A stretch of 64,000 nt of DNA, taken from Asticcacaulis sp. MM231. GTDB lineage: Bacteria > Pseudomonadota > Alphaproteobacteria > Caulobacterales > Caulobacteraceae. Below the pieces are notes generated by a model. The model saw only the letters and a list, made by a program, of their open reading frames with translations. It was not told the origin of the DNA and made no database searches. Shown here piece after piece: positions 19,182 to 28,414 of this stretch. Where the stretch lies: assembly GCF_964186625.1 (NCBI RefSeq), contig NZ_OZ075108.1, positions 2,046,001-2,110,000 on the forward strand, written 5' to 3'. The number at the start of each line of letters is the position of its first letter. Within the stretch, counting starts at the first letter, position 1. The translations under genes were made by a program, and so were the position numbers.

Positions 19182-20052
19182 TTACGCCCTCGTCGATTCC
19201 GGTGACGGCAAGAAGCTCGAACGCTACGGCGACTATCTCGTCATCCGCCCGGAACCGCAATGCTGGTGGGCGCCGAAATACCCGCAACTCTGGGATAAGG
19301 CCGACGCCATTTTCGATCCCCATGGCGAGGACGACGAAGGCAACTGGCGCTTCACGCGCAAACCGGCGGAGCAATGGGCGCTCGGTTGGGAGAAGGCCAG
19401 GTTCTATGGCCGGTTCACTAATTTCCGCCACCTCGCCTTCTTCCCCGAACAGGCCGCCAACTGGGCCTGGCAAAAGGAAGCGATTTCCAAGCGCAACAGC
19501 CCGCGTGTGCTCAACCTGTTCGGCTATACCGGCGTCGCCAGTCTGGTGGCGGCCGAAGCCGGCGCCAAGGTCACCCATGTCGACGCCTCGAAAAAGGCTA
19601 TCGGCTGGGCGCGTGATAACGCCGCCCTGTCCAGCATGAGCGATGCGCCGATCCGCTGGATCTGTGAGGATGCGCGTAAATACGTCCAGCGCGAGGTCAA
19701 GCGCGGTTCGAAATATGAAGGTATCATTCTCGACCCGCCGAAATATGGCCGCGGGCCGACCGGCGAGGTGTGGCGTCTGTTTGAAGACCTGCCCGAGATG
19801 ATCCATCTGTGCGCGCAACTGCTCTCGGACGAGGCGTCTTTCCTGTTGCTCAATGCCTATGCGGCGCGTGTCTCCGGCCCGGCTCTGGCGCATCTGGTCG
19901 CCGAAGCCGTCGGTCCCGGCAAAGGCGGCCGCGTCGATTACGGCGAACTGACCCTGATCGAGGATTCGAAGCCACTGAAGGGCGTCAAGCCAGCGGATAT
20001 TGCCCCGCGCGAGATCGGCCTCAGCTTCTTTGCGCGATGGATGGCGCAATGA
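19120..20052 (+). CDS. Class I SAM-dependent RNA methyltransferase (RlmI-like)
   Basis: 310 aa. The SAM-binding fold has VLNLFGYTGVASLVAAEAGA (motif I, split), VTHVDASKKAIGWARDN (motif II) and the catalytic IILDPPKYGRG (motif IV), as in RlmI/RlmL-type 23S rRNA cytosine or guanine methyltransferases. The N-terminal PUA domain of true RlmI is absent, so the exact substrate is open. Its stop overlaps the start of the TrmH gene as ATGA, an operon with shared RNA-modification function. Confidence 0.85.
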   Translation: MAMNMIISDTPTTLRTQAWADYALVDSGDGKKLERYGDYLVIRPEPQCWWAPKYPQLWDKADAIFDPHGEDDEGNWRFTRKPAEQWALGWEKARFYGRFTNFRHLAFFPEQAANWAWQKEAISKRNSPRVLNLFGYTGVASLVAAEAGAKVTHVDASKKAIGWARDNAALSSMSDAPIRWICEDARKYVQREVKRGSKYEGIILDPPKYGRGPTGEVWRLFEDLPEMIHLCAQLLSDEASFLLLNAYAARVSGPALAHLVAEAVGPGKGGRVDYGELTLIEDSKPLKGVKPADIAPREIGLSFFARWMAQ

Positions 20053-20852
20053 TCAAGCAGATCACCTCGCTGACCAACCAGACGATCAAGGACATACGCG
20101 CCCTGCATATGCGCAAGGAGCGTGAGGCGACCGGCCAGTTCCTGTCTGAAGGGTTGAAGATCATCATCGATGCCCTTGATCTCGGCTTTGCGCCGCAAAT
20201 TCTCGTCTATGGCCCAAAGAGCGATAATGGCACGGATTACCATCCGTTGCTCAAGCGCGCCATCGACGAGACGATTAAGGCAAAAGGTGAGGTTCTGGAA
20301 GTAACCCGCGAAATTCTTGAGAAGATATCGCGCAAAGATAATCCGCAAATGGTCATAGCCGTGTTCGCGCAGGTGAACCGGACGCTTGAGGATATCGATC
20401 CGCAAACCAACGATGTCTGGGTGGCGCTTGAACAGGTGCGCGATCCCGGCAATCTCGGTACTATTATCCGCACCGCCGATGCGGCCGGCATAGGCGGGGT
20501 CATCCTGATCGGCGATTGCGTCGATCCGTTCTCGGTCGAAACGGTGCGCGCCACTATGGGCTCGGTCTTCGCCCTGCCGATCGTCAGATGCACACGCGAG
20601 CAATTTGTGGCTGATCGCAAGCGCTGGACCGGCTCGGTGGTCGGCACGCTTCTGACCGCCACGCATAATCACCGCACCGCCCCTTATGTCCGCCCGACGC
20701 TCCTGCTGATGGGTACCGAACAATCCGGCCTGACACCGGAGATCGCTGCGGTCTGCGACACCCACGTCAAGATCCCGATGAAGGGCCGCGCCGACAGCCT
20801 CAACCTGTCGGTAGCGACCGGCATCATGATCTATGCGGCAGCAGGGCTCTAG
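20049..20852 (+). CDS. TrmH/SpoU-family RNA 2'-O-methyltransferase
   Basis: 267 aa from ATG 20049. An N-terminal SpoU substrate-binding domain (ALHMRKEREATGQFLSEG) precedes the knotted SPOUT domain: motif 1 EQVRDPGNLGTIIRTADAAG, motif 2 LLMGTEQSGL, motif 3 IPMKGRADSLNLSVATGI. These bind SAM at the trefoil knot. Translationally coupled to the methyltransferase before it and followed directly by the SBF-like transporter. The target may be rRNA or tRNA. Confidence 0.9.
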   Translation: MIKQITSLTNQTIKDIRALHMRKEREATGQFLSEGLKIIIDALDLGFAPQILVYGPKSDNGTDYHPLLKRAIDETIKAKGEVLEVTREILEKISRKDNPQMVIAVFAQVNRTLEDIDPQTNDVWVALEQVRDPGNLGTIIRTADAAGIGGVILIGDCVDPFSVETVRATMGSVFALPIVRCTREQFVADRKRWTGSVVGTLLTATHNHRTAPYVRPTLLLMGTEQSGLTPEIAAVCDTHVKIPMKGRADSLNLSVATGIMIYAAAGL

Positions 20853-21845
20853 GTGAGGTTTAAATTCGATCCCTTCCTCACCGGCATGGTGGTGGCCATC
20901 TTACTGGCGGCGCTGTTCCCAAGTTTCGGCGCGGAAGGCGGTGCGCTTCATCCCGAACTGGTCACCAAGCTTGGCGTGGCGTTGATCTTCTTCCTCAATG
21001 GCGCCCTGATGTCGTTCGCCGCGCTCAAGGACGGCGTGATGCGCTGGCGTCTGCACCTGATCATTCAGAGCGCGACATTTCTGCTATTTCCCCTGATCGG
21101 GCTGGCCTTCCTAACCCTGACGGGCCCGCTGATCAGCCCGGACCTGCGCCTCGGCTTCTTCTATCTGTGCGCCATCCCGTCGACGGTTTCGTCTTCCGTG
21201 GCCATGACCGCCGCGGCGCGCGGCAATGTGCCGGTGGCGGTTTTCAACGCCACGATTTCGAGCCTGATCGGTATCTTCATCACGCCACTATGGATGAGCC
21301 TCTTGCTGAAAAGCAGCGGACAACATCTTGATATTATGGCCGTCTTTATCGACCTGATGCTATGGCTGGCCCTGCCTTTGTTCATCGGTCAGGTCATGAG
21401 CCCGCTCATAGGCACCTGGCTGGAAAAGCATCGAAAATGGGCGCAGACCGCCGATCGCGGCACCATTCTGCTGTTGGTTTATACCTCGTTCTGCGATTCT
21501 TTCGCCCGCCACATCTGGAGCAGCAACAGCCTTTCCACGCTGGCGCTGGTCATGGCCGCCACGCTTGGCTTGTTTTTCCTCGTGCTATTGCTGTTATGGA
21601 AAGCCTGCGACACCTTCCATATCGCACCCGCCTTCCGCGCTGCCGTGGTTTTTTGTGGAACCAAGAAAAGCCTGGCCACCGGCGTGCCCATGGCCTCCCT
21701 GCTGTTCGCGGGTCATCCGTCAGGGCTGGGACTGATCCTGCTGCCGATCATGCTGTACCATCCGCTCCAGCTTCTGATCTGCACGCCGCTGGCCAATTAT
21801 TGGGCAAAAGAGACACAGACCAAAGAAAACGAAATAGCCGCCTGA
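20853..21845 (+). CDS. SBF-like (bile acid:sodium symporter-like) transporter
   Basis: 330 aa, about ten transmembrane helices. Starts at a GTG immediately after the preceding TAG. VALIFFLNGALMSFAALKDG, the CAIPSTVSSSVAMTAAARGN segment (split) and CGTKKSLATGVPMA are hallmarks of the SBF_like family related to SLC10A7. The physiological substrate is not known for most bacterial members. Same operon as the two methyltransferases. Confidence 0.85.
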   Translation: MRFKFDPFLTGMVVAILLAALFPSFGAEGGALHPELVTKLGVALIFFLNGALMSFAALKDGVMRWRLHLIIQSATFLLFPLIGLAFLTLTGPLISPDLRLGFFYLCAIPSTVSSSVAMTAAARGNVPVAVFNATISSLIGIFITPLWMSLLLKSSGQHLDIMAVFIDLMLWLALPLFIGQVMSPLIGTWLEKHRKWAQTADRGTILLLVYTSFCDSFARHIWSSNSLSTLALVMAATLGLFFLVLLLLWKACDTFHIAPAFRAAVVFCGTKKSLATGVPMASLLFAGHPSGLGLILLPIMLYHPLQLLICTPLANYWAKETQTKENEIAA

Positions 21846-21950
21846 TTATTAAAAAGAATTAAGGTGGAAATGGTTCATATACCGTTCATAGAGGCTCGCA
21901 TAAGTTCATTCCATCAGGGGCGCATCCGGCACCCCTTTGAAAGACCCGCC

Positions 21951-22112
21951 ATGAAAAACCTTCTTATCAAGGTCGCCTGCCTTGCCGCACTTGCCTCAGC
22001 CCTCAGCGGTTGTATCATGTACGTGGCGCCCGATCACGACTACGACACGTCACCGCCGGCCAGCGCCGGGGAAAAGCCGGCCGATGTTATGACCAGCTCG
22101 AAATCTTTTTAG
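21951..22112 (+). CDS. Small lipoprotein 1
   Basis: 53 aa from ATG 21951 (MKNLLIKVACLAALASALSG). Lipobox LSGC gives Cys at residue 22. The mature part is about 32 residues, Pro- and Asp-rich. No recognised domain. First of three adjacent tiny lipoprotein ORFs with the same MKxLxIK opening. Confidence 0.75.
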   Translation: MKNLLIKVACLAALASALSGCIMYVAPDHDYDTSPPASAGEKPADVMTSSKSF

Positions 22113-22137
22113 TCCATTCTATTGTAGGGGAAAATCC

Positions 22138-22251
22138 ATGAAATCTCTCGCCATCAAGCTTCTGTGCGTCGCCGTTCTGGCCACCAGCCTCTCCGGTTGC
22201 ATCATCATCGATCGCAGCGGCGCGGACCACCTGACCTATACCCGCAACTAA
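22138..22251 (+). CDS. Small lipoprotein 2
   Basis: 37 aa: a signal (MKSLAIKLLCVAVLATSLSG) with lipobox LSGC, then IIIDRSGADHLTYTRN. Good Shine-Dalgarno AGGGGAA precedes the ATG at 22138. The terminator at 22282-22308 follows. Signal peptide closely resembles that of lipoprotein 1, suggesting duplication. Confidence 0.7.
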   Translation: MKSLAIKLLCVAVLATSLSGCIIIDRSGADHLTYTRN

Positions 22252-22281
22252 GATCACGGTCAGGAAGTCTCATCCTGATAT

Positions 22282-22308
22282 AAAGGCGCCGATAAAACGG
22301 CGCCTTTT
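22282..22308 (+). terminator. Terminator after lipoprotein 2
   Basis: AAAGGCGCCG / CGGCGCCTTTT stem with a 6-nt A-rich loop and a T4 tail. Confidence 0.85.
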
Positions 22309-22365
22309 CCATTTACATCAGGGCCCTGCCCGCTTAGCCTGCGCTCAGGTCCAAGGAGTAATGTT

Positions 22366-22440
22366 ATGAAGAAGTTGATTCTGAAACTTATCGTTTTGCC
22401 GTTCATCGGCGTCGCCTTTGCCGGCTGCATAACCATCTAA
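22366..22440 (+). CDS. Small lipoprotein 3 (24 aa)
   Basis: MKKLILKLIVLPFIGVAFAG followed by Cys-Ile-Thr-Ile and a stop. AAGGAG lies just upstream of the ATG at 22366. The lipobox FAGC is present but almost nothing follows it, so the product would be a lipid-anchored tetrapeptide. It overlaps the GST stop by 4 bp. It may be a decayed paralogue or a functional micro-lipoprotein. Confidence 0.55.
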   Translation: MKKLILKLIVLPFIGVAFAGCITI

Positions 22441-23099
22441 GCATAGGCGTAAGGGCCACCGCGCTTGAGCGCCTGCTGATAGGCCGGGCGCGCATGTATG
22501 CTTGCCAGCCACGCCTTGATATGCGGCTTTGTGTTCGCACCGGCGCGACTGGCTGCCGCTTCCAGCGGAAAACTCATCATGATATCGGCCGCGCTAAAAT
22601 CCGCGCCGGCAAACCATGGTGATTGTCTCAGAGTATCTTCCCAGAAATCTATATTGGCTGTCAGATTGGGCGTCACCAGAGTGGCGTCGAGTTTATTGGC
22701 GATTCCGGCGGCGATCGGCCGGATGAACAACGGTGCGCGCTCGCGGATATTGTTGGTGATCAGCTTGAGCAAAAGCGGCGTCATCGCCGAGCCTTCGGCA
22801 TAATACATCCAATAGGTATAGCTGAAACGCTCTTCGCTGCCGGCGGTTGGGATCAGACGGCCGTCGCCGTAGGTCGACACCAGATAGTCCACTATGGCGC
22901 CGGTTTCGGCAAGGGTTCGGGCCCCATCGGTAATGACGGGCGATTTACCGAGGGGATGAACCGCCTTCAGTTCTGGCGGCGCCAGCATGGTCTTCTTGTC
23001 GCGCTTATAGGCCTTGATCTCGTAGGGCAGGCCCAGTTCTTCCAGCAGCCACAAAATGCGCTGCGAGCGAGAATTGTCGAGGTGGTGTACGGTAATCAT
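22437..23099 (-). CDS. Glutathione S-transferase family protein
   Basis: 220 aa. Thioredoxin-fold N-terminal domain (ITVHHLDNSRSQRILWLLEEL, split; LGKSPVITDG with cis-Pro; LAETGAIVDYL) and an all-helical C-terminal domain ending in the KAWLASIHARPAYQQAL motif. Ser in the N-terminal SRSQR is the usual activating residue position. Cytosolic; substrate unknown. Confidence 0.9.
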   Translation of the reverse strand: MITVHHLDNSRSQRILWLLEELGLPYEIKAYKRDKKTMLAPPELKAVHPLGKSPVITDGARTLAETGAIVDYLVSTYGDGRLIPTAGSEERFSYTYWMYYAEGSAMTPLLLKLITNNIRERAPLFIRPIAAGIANKLDATLVTPNLTANIDFWEDTLRQSPWFAGADFSAADIMMSFPLEAAASRAGANTKPHIKAWLASIHARPAYQQALKRGGPYAYA

Positions 23100-23162
23100 G
23101 GCGGCTCCGGTTTTACTCTTATACGCTCATGATCCTAATCGGATTTCGTTTACGCGGAGTAA

Positions 23163-25628
23163 TTACGTCCCTCTGGGTTTGGCGCGCGTCGTCGGATCGG
23201 CCTCGCGCGGATTTTCCGGCCATACATGACGCGGATAGCGCCCCTTCATATCGCTGCGCACCTCAGACCACGAACCGCTCCAGAACGCCGGCAGATCCCT
23301 GGTAATCTGGATCGGACGATGCGCCGGCGAGGTCAGGGCCAGGGTGATCGGCGTGCGATTGGGCCCGATGGCCGGGTGGACGGTGGTGCCGTAAAGTTCC
23401 TGCACGCGCACCTCCAATCGCGGCCCACCCTCGGCTTCGTAGTCAATGCGGATGTTGGAGCCGGTCGGCATACGCCAGGTTTCCGGCGCCAGTTTATCGA
23501 GCGCGCGCTGCTGGTCATAATCGAGGATATTGCTGAGCGCCTGCAGGATGACATGGCCGCCAAGCGACAACATGGATTTACCGGCGGCGTAGGGCCCAAG
23601 CCAGGTTTCCAGAGTGCCGAGCAAAGTCTCATCGCCCATATCCGGCCAGCTATCGTCCTGCGCTTTCAGGAAGGCAACACGAGCGCGCAAGGCCTGCGCG
23701 CCCTCCGATAAGTTCAGCGCTTTCAATCCCTTTTGCTGAATTTCTTCAGCCTCGGCATGAAGCAGGAGTTCAGGCGGTATCTTGTCAAGCGGCTTGCTGG
23801 ACAGGACCACAGCACCGAGCCTGACCTGTTCGAAGGCCCGGAAGCGGCCGTTGTTGCGCTCCAGCACCACGCCCTTGTCGAGGCGGTCGGCGAACAGGCT
23901 CAGGATGTCGATATCGCTCAGAGGTGCCGCCAGCAGGATGCGGTCGCGGTTCGAGCCACCGCCGAGATCACCGACCGCCAGATAGGGTTGACTCGCCAAG
24001 GAATCATGTTCGTCGACATAGACGCCGCGACCATTGGCCATGACGAATTCGCCGGCCTTGCCCCGCGCCTTGGCAATCCGCTCCGGAAAGCATTCGGCCA
24101 AAAGATGATGTGAGAACTTGCCGACAAGCTTTTGTTTTGTTGTCGATTTTATCAGGCCTTGCGCCTGCCTTGCCCAACCTTGCGCCAGAGTGCGCGCCTG
24201 CGAAATCTTGGGTGAACGATCGCGCGACAAGGCTTCCAGCCGCGTATCGAGATCGGTCGATTTACCGCCTAGGCCATTTTCCGACAGGAGCACCGCCAGA
24301 TTGGCGCCCAGTTCCGCCGCACCGTTTTCGGCCGCCCGGATCAGCATGTGCGCCAGGCGCGGCGCCATCGGCAAGTGCGCGATGGCCTTGCCATGCGCCG
24401 TCAGATCGCCGGCCGTATCGAGCGCATCCAGCGAACGCAGCAGCTTCATGGCCTCTTCCATGGCAGCCTTTGGCGGATGATCGAGCAGGGCCAGCCCCTC
24501 GGTCGACTTCGCGCCCCATAACCGTAAGGAAAGCGCCAGTTGCGACAGATCGGTCTCCAGAATTTCCGGCTTGGCAAAGGGGATCAGCGAGCGGTCCTGC
24601 TCGGCGTCCCACAGGCGATAGGCGTCGCCGGCCTGGGTGCGCCCTGCCCGTCCGCGCCTCTGATCAGCCGAAGCCCTGGATACCCGCTCGGTGACCATGC
24701 GGATCGTGCCGCGCGCCGCATCGAAACGGCCAAGCCGCGACAGCCCGCAATCGACCACCATGGACACACGATCCAGCGTCAGAGAGGTTTCGGCGATGGC
24801 GGTGGCCAGAACGATCTTGGGATGACCAGCTTCATTGCGCGCCAGGGTATGGGCCTGATCCTTGAAATCCATGGCGCCGTAGAGCTTGCAGATATCGATA
24901 TGAGACGCGACGCCGCGCTCTTCGAGGAAACGCACCACGCGATGTATCTCGCCCTGTCCGGGTAAAAAAACCAGCAGGGTCTCGGCCTTGTCGGCGTTGA
25001 GCTTGGTCGACAGGCGCGCCACATGGCGGGCGATATCCTGCTCCATCATCAGGGCCTGATCGCGGCCGAGATAGTGGGTCTCGATCGGGAAGGTGCGCCC
25101 TTGCGATTCAAAGCGGCCCGCGCCTTCGAGCAAGCCGAGCACGCGGTCGCCATCGAGTGTGGCCGACATGACCAAAAGGCGCAGATCATCACGCAGCACA
25201 GTTTGCGCATCACGCGCAAACGCCAGCCCCAGATCGGCATCGAGGCTGCGCTCGTGAAATTCATCGAAGATAACGGCACCGACGCCTTCAAGCGACGGAT
25301 CATCGAGAATTTTGCGCGAGAAAATGCCCTCGGTCACCACCTCGATGCGCGTTTTCGCCGACACCTTGCTTTCACCACGTACGCGAAAGCCAACGGTCTG
25401 GCCCACCGGCTCGCCCAGGGTTTCGGCCATACGCGCAGCGGCAGCACGAGCGGCCAGACGGCGCGGTTCCAGCAGGATAAGGGTTTGGCCCGCTAGCCAA
25501 GGCGCATCGAGCAAAGCCAGAGGAATGCCCGTGGTCTTGCCCGCACCTGGCGGCGCAATGATCAGGGCCGTGGTGTGGTCCACCAGCCAGTCTTTCAGCG
25601 GCGCATAGATTTCCGTTACGGGTAACAT
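23163..25628 (-). CDS. hrpB: ATP-dependent helicase HrpB
   Basis: 821 aa DExH-box helicase. Walker A APPGAGKTT (25-33), DEFH box (122-125) in IFDEFHERSLD, motif III MSATLDG, QRRGRAGRT as motif VI, then the HA2 and the C-terminal HrpB-specific domain. Family members are RNA helicases with poorly defined targets. Reads divergently from the amino-acid permease. Confidence 0.93.
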   Translation of the reverse strand: MLPVTEIYAPLKDWLVDHTTALIIAPPGAGKTTGIPLALLDAPWLAGQTLILLEPRRLAARAAAARMAETLGEPVGQTVGFRVRGESKVSAKTRIEVVTEGIFSRKILDDPSLEGVGAVIFDEFHERSLDADLGLAFARDAQTVLRDDLRLLVMSATLDGDRVLGLLEGAGRFESQGRTFPIETHYLGRDQALMMEQDIARHVARLSTKLNADKAETLLVFLPGQGEIHRVVRFLEERGVASHIDICKLYGAMDFKDQAHTLARNEAGHPKIVLATAIAETSLTLDRVSMVVDCGLSRLGRFDAARGTIRMVTERVSRASADQRRGRAGRTQAGDAYRLWDAEQDRSLIPFAKPEILETDLSQLALSLRLWGAKSTEGLALLDHPPKAAMEEAMKLLRSLDALDTAGDLTAHGKAIAHLPMAPRLAHMLIRAAENGAAELGANLAVLLSENGLGGKSTDLDTRLEALSRDRSPKISQARTLAQGWARQAQGLIKSTTKQKLVGKFSHHLLAECFPERIAKARGKAGEFVMANGRGVYVDEHDSLASQPYLAVGDLGGGSNRDRILLAAPLSDIDILSLFADRLDKGVVLERNNGRFRAFEQVRLGAVVLSSKPLDKIPPELLLHAEAEEIQQKGLKALNLSEGAQALRARVAFLKAQDDSWPDMGDETLLGTLETWLGPYAAGKSMLSLGGHVILQALSNILDYDQQRALDKLAPETWRMPTGSNIRIDYEAEGGPRLEVRVQELYGTTVHPAIGPNRTPITLALTSPAHRPIQITRDLPAFWSGSWSEVRSDMKGRYPRHVWPENPREADPTTRAKPRGT

Positions 25629-25849
25629 CGCGCCTTGGTATCAGAAAGCCCCCAGAACTCAAGTTTAACTCGGACGTTCGCCGTGATCGTCGCGCTCCGG
25701 CCCGAAATTCGCGAATTGCGCGCATTGACGCTATCCGTCGCAAGCGCTTGCTTAATAAGCCGTTGCCAAAGTGACAATATGACGATAGCGTCACGATCAG
25801 GGGCTCGCTCACAGGGCCTGTTTGCGCTTTGTGCATAAGGCTTAAGCGC

Positions 25850-25855
25850 TATAAT
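25850..25855 (+). promoter_or_regulatory. Likely -10 element of the amino-acid permease gene
   Basis: A perfect TATAAT at 25850-25855, 22 bp before the ATG, in the AT-rich part of the 249-bp divergent region. Shine-Dalgarno GAGGGG is at about 25868. No convincing -35. Confidence 0.4.
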
Positions 25856-25877
25856 TATAAAATTTGCGAGGGGTCAT

Positions 25878-27521
25878 ATGGCCAATTTCCTAAGCCAGCT
25901 TGTGCTTAAAAAATCAATTCTGAAGATTCAGGCAGAAGCGGCGAAGAGCCCGCTCAAGCGCACGCTTGGGCCTATTAATCTGATAAGTCTTGGGGTCGGC
26001 GCTATTATTGGCGCCGGCATTTTTGTTCTGACCGGCCAGGTGGCGTCCGCCAATGCCGGCCCGGCGATCATGCTGTCCTTCATCGTCGCCGGCATCGCCT
26101 GTGCGCTGGCCGGACTGTGCTACGCCGAACTGTCCTCCACCATGCCGGTGTCCGGTTCGGCCTATACCTACGCCTATGGCACGCTGGGTGAAAGCGCCGC
26201 CTGGGTCATGGGTTGGCTGCTGGTGCTGGAATACGGCATCGCCGCCTCCACCGTGGCGGTCGGCTGGTCCGGCTATGTCGTCAGCCTGCTCGGTGATTTC
26301 GGTGTCCACTTCCCCTCCATTATTGGCGGAGATGCGGCCCACCCCGCCGTGCAATGGGCGACACCGCTGGTTCAGGCCGTCACCAATGATGCCGGCCACA
26401 CCACCATGTCGATGACCGGCACCTTCAATCTGGTCGCCGCCATAGGTATCGCCCTCGTCACCTGTCTGCTGGTGCTGGGCGTCAGTGAATCGGCCAACGT
26501 CAACAACGCCATCGTCGTGTTGAAGATCATCGTGCTTTTCACCTTCATCGCCGTCGGCATTGCCTATATCAATCCGGCCAACTGGCACCCGTTTATCCCC
26601 AAGGCAACCGGCAATCCCGGTGAATTCGGCGTTGGCGGCATCTTCCGCGGCGCGGCTATCATCTTCTTCGCCTATGTCGGTTTTGAAGCCGTCTCCACCG
26701 CCGCCGCCGAAGCCAAGAACCCCAAGCGCGACGTTCCCATCGGTATCCTGGGCGCCCTGATCCTCTGCACCATCATCTATATGGCCGTCGCCGCCGTCAT
26801 GACCGGCGTGGTGCCTTATCTCGAACTGGCCAGCCCGGCGCCTATCGCCGTCGCCATCGACCGTATGGCGCTGACCTGGGCCAACTTCCCGTGGCCTTAC
26901 GTGCCGAGCGGCCAGATGAACGCCATCAGCCTGCTGATCAAGGTCGGCGCCGTCGCCGGTCTCAGCTCGGTCATGCTGGTTCTGTGCTTCGGCCAGACGC
27001 GCATCTTCTACACTATGGCGCGTGATGGCCTGCTGCCGGCTGTCTTCGCCAAGATTTACCGCAAATTCCGCACGCCCTGGCTTGGCACCATCCTGCTTGG
27101 AATTATGATCGCCATAGCGGCCTCCTTCCTGCCGATCTCGCTGCTGGGCGATCTCGTCAGCCTCGGCACCGCCGTAGCCTTCTCGATCGTGTGTCTGTCG
27201 GTCATCTATCTGCGCATCAAGCACCCTGAAATGGAACGCCCGTTCAAGGTACCCGGCGGCATCGTGACCGCCGTGCTCGGCATCCTGGCCTGTCTGTTCC
27301 TGGCCTGGCAGAACTTCGCGCCGATGATCGATCACTACAATCGCGGCAACACCCTGCCGCTGACCATCCTCGTTTGCTACGCTCTGGTGGGTGTGGTGAT
27401 CTATTTGGGTTACGGCTTCTGGCACTCGAAGCTCGCCAAGGGCATCGACATCTCGGAAGACGATGAACTTGAAGGCCCTGTCGAGGCTCTCGGTCACGGC
27501 GTCGACGATATCAAGAAATAA
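25878..27521 (+). CDS. APC-superfamily amino-acid permease
   Basis: 547 aa, about twelve to fourteen transmembrane helices. Opens with GPINLISLGVGAIIGAGIFVL (split), the conserved helix-1 unwound region of APC carriers, and SSTMPVSGSAYTYAY (helix 3). IIFFAYVGFEAVSTAAAEAKNP is the helix-6 signature of the CAT/YfnA group. The transporter probably takes up amino acids by proton symport. Acidic soluble C-terminus. A terminator follows at 27544. Confidence 0.9.
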   Translation: MANFLSQLVLKKSILKIQAEAAKSPLKRTLGPINLISLGVGAIIGAGIFVLTGQVASANAGPAIMLSFIVAGIACALAGLCYAELSSTMPVSGSAYTYAYGTLGESAAWVMGWLLVLEYGIAASTVAVGWSGYVVSLLGDFGVHFPSIIGGDAAHPAVQWATPLVQAVTNDAGHTTMSMTGTFNLVAAIGIALVTCLLVLGVSESANVNNAIVVLKIIVLFTFIAVGIAYINPANWHPFIPKATGNPGEFGVGGIFRGAAIIFFAYVGFEAVSTAAAEAKNPKRDVPIGILGALILCTIIYMAVAAVMTGVVPYLELASPAPIAVAIDRMALTWANFPWPYVPSGQMNAISLLIKVGAVAGLSSVMLVLCFGQTRIFYTMARDGLLPAVFAKIYRKFRTPWLGTILLGIMIAIAASFLPISLLGDLVSLGTAVAFSIVCLSVIYLRIKHPEMERPFKVPGGIVTAVLGILACLFLAWQNFAPMIDHYNRGNTLPLTILVCYALVGVVIYLGYGFWHSKLAKGIDISEDDELEGPVEALGHGVDDIKK

Positions 27522-27543
27522 GCTGGCAACAGCTTGAATGGAT

Positions 27544-27580
27544 AAGGCTCAGATCGTACATCGGTCTGAGCCTTTTCTTT
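27544..27580 (+). terminator. Terminator after amino-acid permease
   Basis: AAGGCTCAGA / TCTGAGCCTT stem, followed by TTCTTT. Ends 11 bp before the next start codon. Confidence 0.8.
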
Positions 27581-27591
27581 TGTGAGTCACT

Positions 27592-28282
27592 ATGTCCGAA
27601 GAACCACCGATCCGCCTGTTCGTAGCGCCCGTCACGCCGCTGCAGCAGAACTGCACCGTGGTCTGGTGCACGAAAACAAACAAGGCCGCGATCATCGATC
27701 CGGGCGGCGATCTCGATCCGATCCTTGATGAGATCAAGCGGCGCGGCCTGACGGTCGACAAGATCTGGATCACCCATGGTCATGCCGATCATGCCGGTGG
27801 TGCCGCCGAACTGAAGGAGCGCACCGGCGCCCCCATCGAAGGGCCGCACGAAGACGACCAGTTCTGGATCGAACTCCATCCCCAGTATGGGGCAGCGCTA
27901 TGGCATTGACGACATGCGCAGTTTCACGACCGACCGCTGGCTGCATGACGGCGATACCGTCACGCTCGGTGAAACGACCTGGAATGTGATCCATTGCCCC
28001 GGCCACACCCCCGGACATGTTATTTTTCACCACGCGCCCAGCGGCTTTGCGCAGGTTGGCGACGTATTGTTCAAGGGCTCTATCGGCCGCACCGACTTCC
28101 CACGCGGCAATCATGCCGATCTGATCCACTCGATCACGCACAAGCTATGGCCGCTCGGTGATGTACAGTTCGTGCCCGGTCACGGCCCGATGTCGAGCTT
28201 CAACCTGGAGCGCCAGAACAACCCTTACGTCGCCGATCGCGTCGTCGGTCAGGCCAAGCCCAACACCCAAGGCCCAGGCTAG
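27592..28282 (+). CDS. MBL-fold hydrolase (YcbL/glyoxalase II-like), apparent frameshift
   Basis: Metallo-beta-lactamase fold with THGHADHAGG (HxHxDH zinc motif), CPGHTPGHV and GDVLFKGSIGRTD, typical of the glyoxalase II-like YcbL group. The frame breaks after FWIEL: the first ORF ends at 27909 and the rest reads from 27887 in another frame. Changing GAACTC (27871-27876) to GACTC gives an uninterrupted FWIDSIPSMGQRYGID through the junction, matching the family layout. The full product is about 229 aa. Converges on the SCP2 gene across a repeat. Confidence 0.85.
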
Positions 28283-28284
28283 GC

Positions 28285-28413
28285 AGGGCCGCGGGCCCTT
28301 CACCCATAACGCGGCAGAGCATGTTGAAACGACAATGGGCTTGTCTGCGCCTTGGCAGACAAGCCCATATCTAACACCGTCGCGTAACGGGTGCAGGGTC
28401 GTTACGACCCTGC
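28285..28413. repeat. Palindromic repeat, family B copy 1
   Basis: Left hairpin AGGGCC-GCG-GGCCCT (28285-28299), then CCCATAACGCGGCAGAG (28303-28319), a 14-bp stem ATGGCTTGTCTGC-type at 28335-28368, CCGTCGCGTAACGGG (28377-28391, inverted version of the left terminus), and a right hairpin GCAGGGTCGT-T-ACGACCCTGC (28393-28413). It fills the gap between MBL and SCP2 gene 3' ends. Related to 58093-58254. Confidence 0.75.
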
Positions 28414-28414
28414 C

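Noticed and set aside
25914..27497. 527-codon minus-strand frame opposite the amino-acid permease.
   Set aside because: Composition is a mirror of the permease codons; no start signal or family.
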